Virus record (IMG/VR): IMGVR_UViG_3300049203_000195
Coordinates: 1 to 24,262 of that record
Length of the DNA: 24,262 nt
From: a virus
Direction: 5' to 3' (one strand)
Part shown: piece by piece, positions 21,001-24,262 of the stretch
How the letters are laid out: the number at the start of each line of letters is the position of its first letter
Position numbering within the stretch: the stretch's first letter is position 1
Program-made: the position numbers and the translations under genes
Notes under the pieces: model-generated
The model's database searches: none
Told to the model about the DNA's origin: nothing
The model's input: the letters and a program-made list of their open reading frames with translations, nothing else

Positions 21001-23397
21001 GATTTCCAGCGGGTTCTCGACGCGCAGGTAGACCGGCATGATATGTGCGGCGTCCTCGCGCGTCTTGGCGCGGGCATTCATCGCATAGCTACCAGCGAGG
21101 CGTGGATCGGTACTGAAATAGAATCCCTTGCCGAGTTTTCCCGCATCCCACGACGACCCGGCTGCGCCTTCATTGAAATGTGCAAAGTCCACATTGGTGC
21201 CGTGGTAGACCACCAGCGGCCTACCCTGTTCGTCGACCACCTTGCTGTCTCCGAACCAGCGATAAAACGCCAACTGCTTGTTCATGTCCTCGGCGACCGG
21301 CACGCCCTTGCTGTTCTCGATGGGGCGGCGCACGCCGTCCACCTGGACGGTGTGGATGCGGCGCTCTGGCGTGCCGCGATCCTCGGCGCGGCGGTCGCCT
21401 GATTCTTCGACCGGTTCGGCAACGCGGATCGACTTCGATTTCACCTTGTTGATGAAATCGCCTGGGTAGTAGAAACCCTGGCCCTGCAACGACTGCCCAT
21501 CTGCGCTGACCACGTCGGTGACGACGCCGTGTCCCAGCATGCGCAGGAACGGCACGTGGTCGAGATTCACGCCGGCCGGAAGTACCATGAACCGGTTCCC
21601 GCCCGCGCCAGCCTCGCGCGTCATGCGCCGCACCAGCGCCTTGACGCGCGTGATGCCGTCACCACTGGTCGCCTTTTCTAGCGCAGCCATCGGCACATCG
21701 ACGAGCAACTGCGTGTCGCCTCGGGCGGTCGTCAAGATCAGCGTCGCGTGGCCATTCGGAACCTGCAGCGCTTTGGCCGCCCGCGCCACTGCATCCGGGC
21801 TGGTCAGGCGCACGCCAAGCATCTGGTGTTCCATCTCAGGCATGCCGGTAAAGTCGGTGCCGTTCAGGTGCGGCGCCTGAATGGTTTCCTCGCCCCAGTT
21901 GTGGATGACCGAATATTCGTTGTGGTCGATGACGACGTGCCCTTGGAACCCAGGCAGGTTCTGGTCGACGTGGCGCGTCATGTGGATGTCGGCTTTCGAT
22001 GGCTCCGATTTCCCGCTCGGGTGGTTATGTAGCAGGTAGTAACCGTTGGCGCCGAAACGATCCTTGTCGGCCTGCATTTGTTGCAGAAGATCGCCCGGCA
22101 TGCTGACGGAGGCGGCAAGGCGCGACGTGTAGCCGGCTTCGCCGACGATCTTCCCGTCGCGGTCGGTGTAGAACACGCGGAAGGTTTCGAAGCGCGGGTC
22201 GCGGTACACCTGCGCCAGCACGGCCAGGTCGGCCGGCGTTTTCGCTACTTGCCCGACAAGCTGGTTGGGTTTTCCTGCGAGGAAGTTGGCAAGCAGTCGT
22301 GAGCCGAGTACGGAGACGTTGCCTCCATCATCACGATTGCGTCGGTTGATACGATCAATGCCGAGCCGTCGGGCCAGGTCCGAGATGGCGGCGCGGGCAG
22401 TTTGCTTTTGCGCTTCGAGCGTGCCAGGCCGGACGGCGATGTCGTCGAACAGGTCCTGGCCACCGAACAAGTCTCGAGTGTACGGGTCATCTTTGCGTTC
22501 CGTTACGGCGTCGTCGGCGCCTTCTTCCGCGTTGCCAGTTTCGTCAGCACGGCCCGGCGCAGCTTCGGCGGCACCTTCTTGAGTTTCGCCAGCGCTTGCT
22601 TGAGTGGTGCGGCTTTGGGGTCCGAAGATTGCATCAAGTTCCTCATCGGTATCAAGGTTGGAAGGCACGCCCGCGTCCAGGTCGATGTCGGCGTCGTGCG
22701 CCGCCTCGACCAGCGCGTGCGCCTCGTCATCGGTAAAGCCTGCGGCGTGCGCGGCCACCACTTCATCATATACCTGATCTGCGGTTTTTCCAGTCGTGTC
22801 AATGCCGAGTTTTTCGGCTTCGGCGAACAGTTCCTCGTCGCGGTCCGACGCGGCGGGCTCGGACCGCGACGCCGGCTGGATCACTTCTTTCCGGTGCACG
22901 GCGCGTTCGATCATGTCGGCCAGTTTGCGGGTGCCGCCGTTGTCGGTCGAATCCTGCATGTCATCGCTGGACAGGAACCCCGCTTCGTGCGCGCGCTGCG
23001 CCAGTTCGTCCATGCGCGCGCCGCTCTTGCGGTACAGGGCGCCGTAGCCCGGGATCATCGCGGGCCGCGTCGCTTCGCCGCCCGTGTCGCTTCGCTCGTC
23101 CGTGTGCACGCCGTGCTGGCCGAGGAAGGACAGGAACGGGTTTTCGCTTTGCACGCGCGCGCGCATTAGCTCGCCCGCCGACTTGCCGCCGCGCTTGTCG
23201 TAGGCGTCGGCCACGGTCTGCAGGATGTTCTGTTCTTCGGCGCGCGCGTTCTCCAGGTGCTCGGACACGACGCGTTCCAGCGCCTCGGCCATCGTCATGC
23301 CATCGTTCTCGACGTAGTGGCTGGCTTCCTCGCGCATGTCCTGCACGGGCAACTTGTCGCTCAGGCCGTGCAGGGAGAGGCAGTGTTCAAAGGACAT
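18001..23397 (-). CDS. Giant polyvalent virion protein with JAB protease and ADP-ribosyltransferase domains (1798 aa)
   Basis: A multidomain protein of the type carried in virions and ejected into the host. Numbering from the ATG at 23397: residues ~250-310 are an acidic linker. A RadC-like JAB/MPN metalloprotease lies at ~400-490 with E420, H457 and H459 (LLHNHPSG), S467 and D470, all JAMM ligands present. An ADP-ribosyltransferase domain lies at ~705-885 with H732 (YHGT), Y760 (GKGFYFST) and E866 (GHQEL), then the family close SATGNSGAFDPSNP. Residues ~900-1798 are helical, with hydrophobic stretches near 1220-1245 and 1475-1500. The ATG follows GGAG by 10 nt; a TTG nine nt earlier is possible. 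It overlaps the upstream gene by 11 nt. The domain order is seen; host targets are unknown. Confidence 0.86.
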   Translation of the reverse strand: MSFEHCLSLHGLSDKLPVQDMREEASHYVENDGMTMAEALERVVSEHLENARAEEQNILQTVADAYDKRGGKSAGELMRARVQSENPFLSFLGQHGVHTDERSDTGGEATRPAMIPGYGALYRKSGARMDELAQRAHEAGFLSSDDMQDSTDNGGTRKLADMIERAVHRKEVIQPASRSEPAASDRDEELFAEAEKLGIDTTGKTADQVYDEVVAAHAAGFTDDEAHALVEAAHDADIDLDAGVPSNLDTDEELDAIFGPQSRTTQASAGETQEGAAEAAPGRADETGNAEEGADDAVTERKDDPYTRDLFGGQDLFDDIAVRPGTLEAQKQTARAAISDLARRLGIDRINRRNRDDGGNVSVLGSRLLANFLAGKPNQLVGQVAKTPADLAVLAQVYRDPRFETFRVFYTDRDGKIVGEAGYTSRLAASVSMPGDLLQQMQADKDRFGANGYYLLHNHPSGKSEPSKADIHMTRHVDQNLPGFQGHVVIDHNEYSVIHNWGEETIQAPHLNGTDFTGMPEMEHQMLGVRLTSPDAVARAAKALQVPNGHATLILTTARGDTQLLVDVPMAALEKATSGDGITRVKALVRRMTREAGAGGNRFMVLPAGVNLDHVPFLRMLGHGVVTDVVSADGQSLQGQGFYYPGDFINKVKSKSIRVAEPVEESGDRRAEDRGTPERRIHTVQVDGVRRPIENSKGVPVAEDMNKQLAFYRWFGDSKVVDEQGRPLVVYHGTNVDFAHFNEGAAGSSWDAGKLGKGFYFSTDPRLAGSYAMNARAKTREDAAHIMPVYLRVENPLEIGPLDWKAGENLWDKLRDFSEQAGIKIDPVSDPDSNQPNPAWSEPFRDALRRFGYDGVRLNFGDGHQELVAFDPEQIKSATGNSGAFDPSNPSIVAEPGTNYTPETPEVPDNMRTKMAKLIGRPVAQLRSAAHNIGMLVSPMTVGTQKAQALAKDFANNMRVATAQWNAFDAVLRNNYNDAQLRKMWEAADQENDLRREGKTSSTKGLNSLPPDQRETVEVLHAYGEQLWQRAKQAGLVSEDAEGVHYWTPRVAANIYADGSTDALRPQAGEFSKEARNLKTSASSTKRRMHETTEESEAALKAKLGEDASYVKNIRVMPMAMAQLEKAIAGRTLVNQIKAHGQAAGAELVSEDGGPNFVTFDHPALKRFVPRTKQVDGKTEIVTDADGNPIMDRAPLFVHKDFAGPLKAVFTGNHNAVYRAFMAMKGMSMSLIMISPMTHNAVIWGKAMPSLISSMGWRNNLKNIGTFGAYTYVTGRQLRKDHALFNDLVKGGLVPIGGRGMNPDIEAIGNGLKPGRSLAARALGAVLDVASTRAGDAARKGVDAVGHFWHETLLWDRIGDMQVGMAVQMRNHFMDHGIDQYTATRIATFFANRYAGAVPQEAMSQAAHAFGNIMLFSKSFTMTNLGAMKDPIVGLPGDVRAQIMEHFAALNRAMGKTDIEAMDAAGDVLKQAQAATRKKAAMILMADFGAMAIITTLMQAWLKGDDGDDFKRDLLERAHALGVKLDKENPLAFMGPTWGKAGLALALARHPFENLEMLSQTHDNPHGKQDRIRLGEDEHGNTYYMRLPVGKVVEEMKSYTNLSSASSLIDAKASPLVKGLAEAKANKEFNGKQVYDEDANLLVQGAQVMGHLLKSQVPFDDFVALKNLATDNQHKGGKVRMLGMDLDMDEAKLMGTATGLSVSKLTGGDAVAEMRYAAREQQAKLSNVMPDVKDAVMRGDTDKAQKLLIDAGQTPKEAGRLILTIMAPNRITAGRMRKVLEHASPEEVERMQKMMQSK

Positions 23398-23728
23398 GGC
23401 GGGCAAACTCCATAATCAGGTTCAGGATGATCTGTTCTTCTTCGTCGCTCTCGACGTGCACGCGAATTCTATATTGCTTCGGTGCATCTTCGTCATGGTA
23501 ACGCGACACGGCGCCGCCGCCACCATAAATCTGCGCTGGCGGCTCGCGCGTGTCGAACTCGGCCCAGCCGACCGTGACATCGGTGATGACGCCTTGCGTA
23601 TCGAATTCGGCAAAGCCGACCGTGACGTCCACGACGTCGCCGCGCGCGTCGAACTCGGCGAACCCCACCTGGATGTCGACTGCCGGATGTGCGGCATCGA
23701 ACACGGCCCATTCGACGATGACGGCCAT
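23387..23728 (-). CDS. Repeat-containing phage protein, four 16-residue units (113 aa)
   Basis: Residues 3-66 are four tandem 16-residue units with a consensus of a hydrophobic strand, G, F/W, A-E-F-D, a turn and a closing Asp. The middle units have VGFAEFD, the first is degenerate (EWAVFD) and the last is VGWAEFD. A Gly-rich hinge (YGGGG) follows, then a charged C-terminal helix (HVESDEEEQIILNLIMEFARHVL). The ATG follows the upstream stop directly (TAAATG), and the end overlaps the giant gene by 11 nt, so the three genes are coupled. The repeat should form a small beta structure, perhaps a virion connector. No known family is recognised. Confidence 0.72.
   Translation of the reverse strand: MAVIVEWAVFDAAHPAVDIQVGFAEFDARGDVVDVTVGFAEFDTQGVITDVTVGWAEFDTREPPAQIYGGGGAVSRYHDEDAPKQYRIRVHVESDEEEQIILNLIMEFARHVL
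23531..23722 (-). repeat. Four tandem 48-bp coding repeats
   Basis: The DNA for residues 3-66 of the repeat protein consists of four 48-bp units in phase with the reading frame. Units 2-4 are clearly related and unit 1 is more diverged. They arose by tandem duplication and then drifted mostly at third codon positions. Confidence 0.7.
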
Positions 23729-24181
23729 TTACAGCGCCTCGAATTCAAAGCGCAGATTGGTGTAGTCGGTGATGCTGTCGCACTGCGCAGAGGTCAGTAC
23801 CTGCGTGAAAACGGTCTGCGCGGCAGGCAGGGACGCATGGGTCCAGGCGGCGATGACGGTTGCGCCCTGTTTCAGTCGCACGGTCAAGCCACTGCCGGCG
23901 CTGGAACCCGCCTTGTAGCGCACGACCTGGCCGTAGCTGGTCTGCGGATCGACGACCGGCCCGAGTTTTATTTCGCACGTGCCCGGTGCGTTGGCGTTCA
24001 TGGTGATGCCGTCGTCCTGCTTGACCGCATCGGCCAGCGATCCGCCGTCGGAGGATGTCCACGGACCCGCCCCGGCATCGGACAGCGGGCGGGCGTAGCG
24101 CGGGTCCGGCTGGATCGTGGCGGGCGCCTGCGGCTGGCCGCTGAACGGCGCACCGGAAAGTGGAGCGAAGCCGAAGAACAT
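23729..24181 (-). CDS. Phage tail/virion structural protein (150 aa)
   Basis: The N-terminus (MFFGFAPLSGAPFSG) is a short motif often seen at the head of small phage virion proteins that attach to the particle. The rest is a beta-sandwich-like domain with Gly/Thr/Val strands (GTCEIKLGPVVDPQTSYGQVVRYKAGSS, LTVRLKQGATVIAAWTHAS, LRFEFEAL) and resembles small carbohydrate-binding or decoration domains. AAGGGG lies about 6 nt before the ATG at 24181. It lies 9 nt after the stop of the SGNH-like gene and is coupled to the repeat protein. Exact location in the virion is not determinable here. Confidence 0.75.
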   Translation of the reverse strand: MFFGFAPLSGAPFSGQPQAPATIQPDPRYARPLSDAGAGPWTSSDGGSLADAVKQDDGITMNANAPGTCEIKLGPVVDPQTSYGQVVRYKAGSSAGSGLTVRLKQGATVIAAWTHASLPAAQTVFTQVLTSAQCDSITDYTNLRFEFEAL

Positions 24182-24190
24182 GAATGCCCC

Positions 24191-24262
24191 TTATAGCGAT
24201 TGCAGCATCGGAACGATGAACTGCGTGGCGATGTACCAGTAGCCGTTCGAATTCAGGTGGAT
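24191..24262 (-). CDS. C-terminal end of a probable SGNH/GDSL-type hydrolase or fiber (partial)
   Basis: Only the last 23 codons and the stop are in the window; the gene enters from the right edge. The visible end, IHLNSNGYWYIATQFIVPM..., matches the conserved C-terminal block of SGNH hydrolases (usually DxxHLNxxGY), in which the His is the catalytic base. Its location in the tail gene cluster suggests a virion esterase that deacetylates host surface glycan. The Asp and Ser of the triad lie outside the window, so the assignment is tentative. Confidence 0.6.
   Translation of the reverse strand: MHLNSNGYWYIATQFIVPMLQSL

Noticed and set aside
23531-23722. The 48-bp repeats considered as a CRISPR array
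   Set aside because: The units are directly adjacent without unique spacers, are in phase with an open frame and differ mainly at third codon positions.
1-24262. tRNA genes, an integrase and an attachment site
   Set aside because: I saw no cloverleaf with T-loop and acceptor pairing, no tyrosine or serine recombinase motif, and no duplicated core sequence, so the window alone cannot show whether this is an integrated prophage.

Overview
The window is 24 kb of a tailed-phage genome or prophage, densely packed and about 60% GC or higher by eye. The gene families (DUF1364/YbcO nuclease, Erf, YqaJ exonuclease, NinB, GH108 endolysin, 3TM holin, giant JAB-ART virion protein, beta-helix tail protein) and the codon use suggest a phage of a high-GC betaproteobacterium (Burkholderiales). 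A podovirus-like particle is plausible because the giant protein resembles ejected polyvalent proteins. This host and morphotype assignment is inference: no integrase, terminase, portal, capsid gene, att site, tRNA or chromosomal gene is visible.

Layout. (1) Positions 1-2335, minus strand: a promoter drives a Cro/YdaS-like regulator, a replication initiator-like protein, a possible helicase-loader-like protein and small genes running off the left edge. The initiator gene carries a cluster of the palindrome ATCCGGAT that could be the phage origin. (2) Positions 2370-4484, minus strand: a second early unit of an HTH protein, a CxxC protein, a ParB-like protein, a four-cysteine protein and a YbcO-like HNH nuclease, closed by a rho-independent terminator. 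(3) Positions 4485-4662: a divergent control region with a perfect 7-bp inverted repeat next to a rightward promoter. (4) Positions 4663-10100, plus strand: a recombination operon (Erf annealase, YqaJ exonuclease, coiled-coil protein, NinB) followed by six small genes, with a run of ATGA stop/start overlaps. (5) Positions 10101-10276: three hairpins and a strong terminator, a candidate small RNA or structured 3' UTR. (6) Positions 10288-10986, minus strand: an independent two-gene unit, an XRE-type regulator with a tandem operator over its own promoter plus a 99-residue unknown protein. (7) Positions 10988-24262, minus strand: the late region read right to left. It runs from an SGNH-hydrolase-like C-terminus at the right edge through a tail protein, a 16-residue-repeat protein, a 1798-residue JAB/ADP-ribosyltransferase virion protein, a lysis cassette, a small structural protein, a 937-residue putative tail enzyme, a beta-helix/FN3 tail protein and a small protein, ending in a terminator.

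How it works together: the two divergent early blocks would handle replication, recombination and regulatory decisions. The long leftward late operon makes virion adsorption and ejection proteins and the lysis proteins. The compact minus-strand unit at 10.3-11.0 kb looks like a separately regulated accessory (moron-type) cassette at the early/late boundary. The most unusual items are the structured RNA candidate, the JAB-ART polyvalent protein, the non-beta-helical 937-residue tail protein and the 16-residue-repeat protein.
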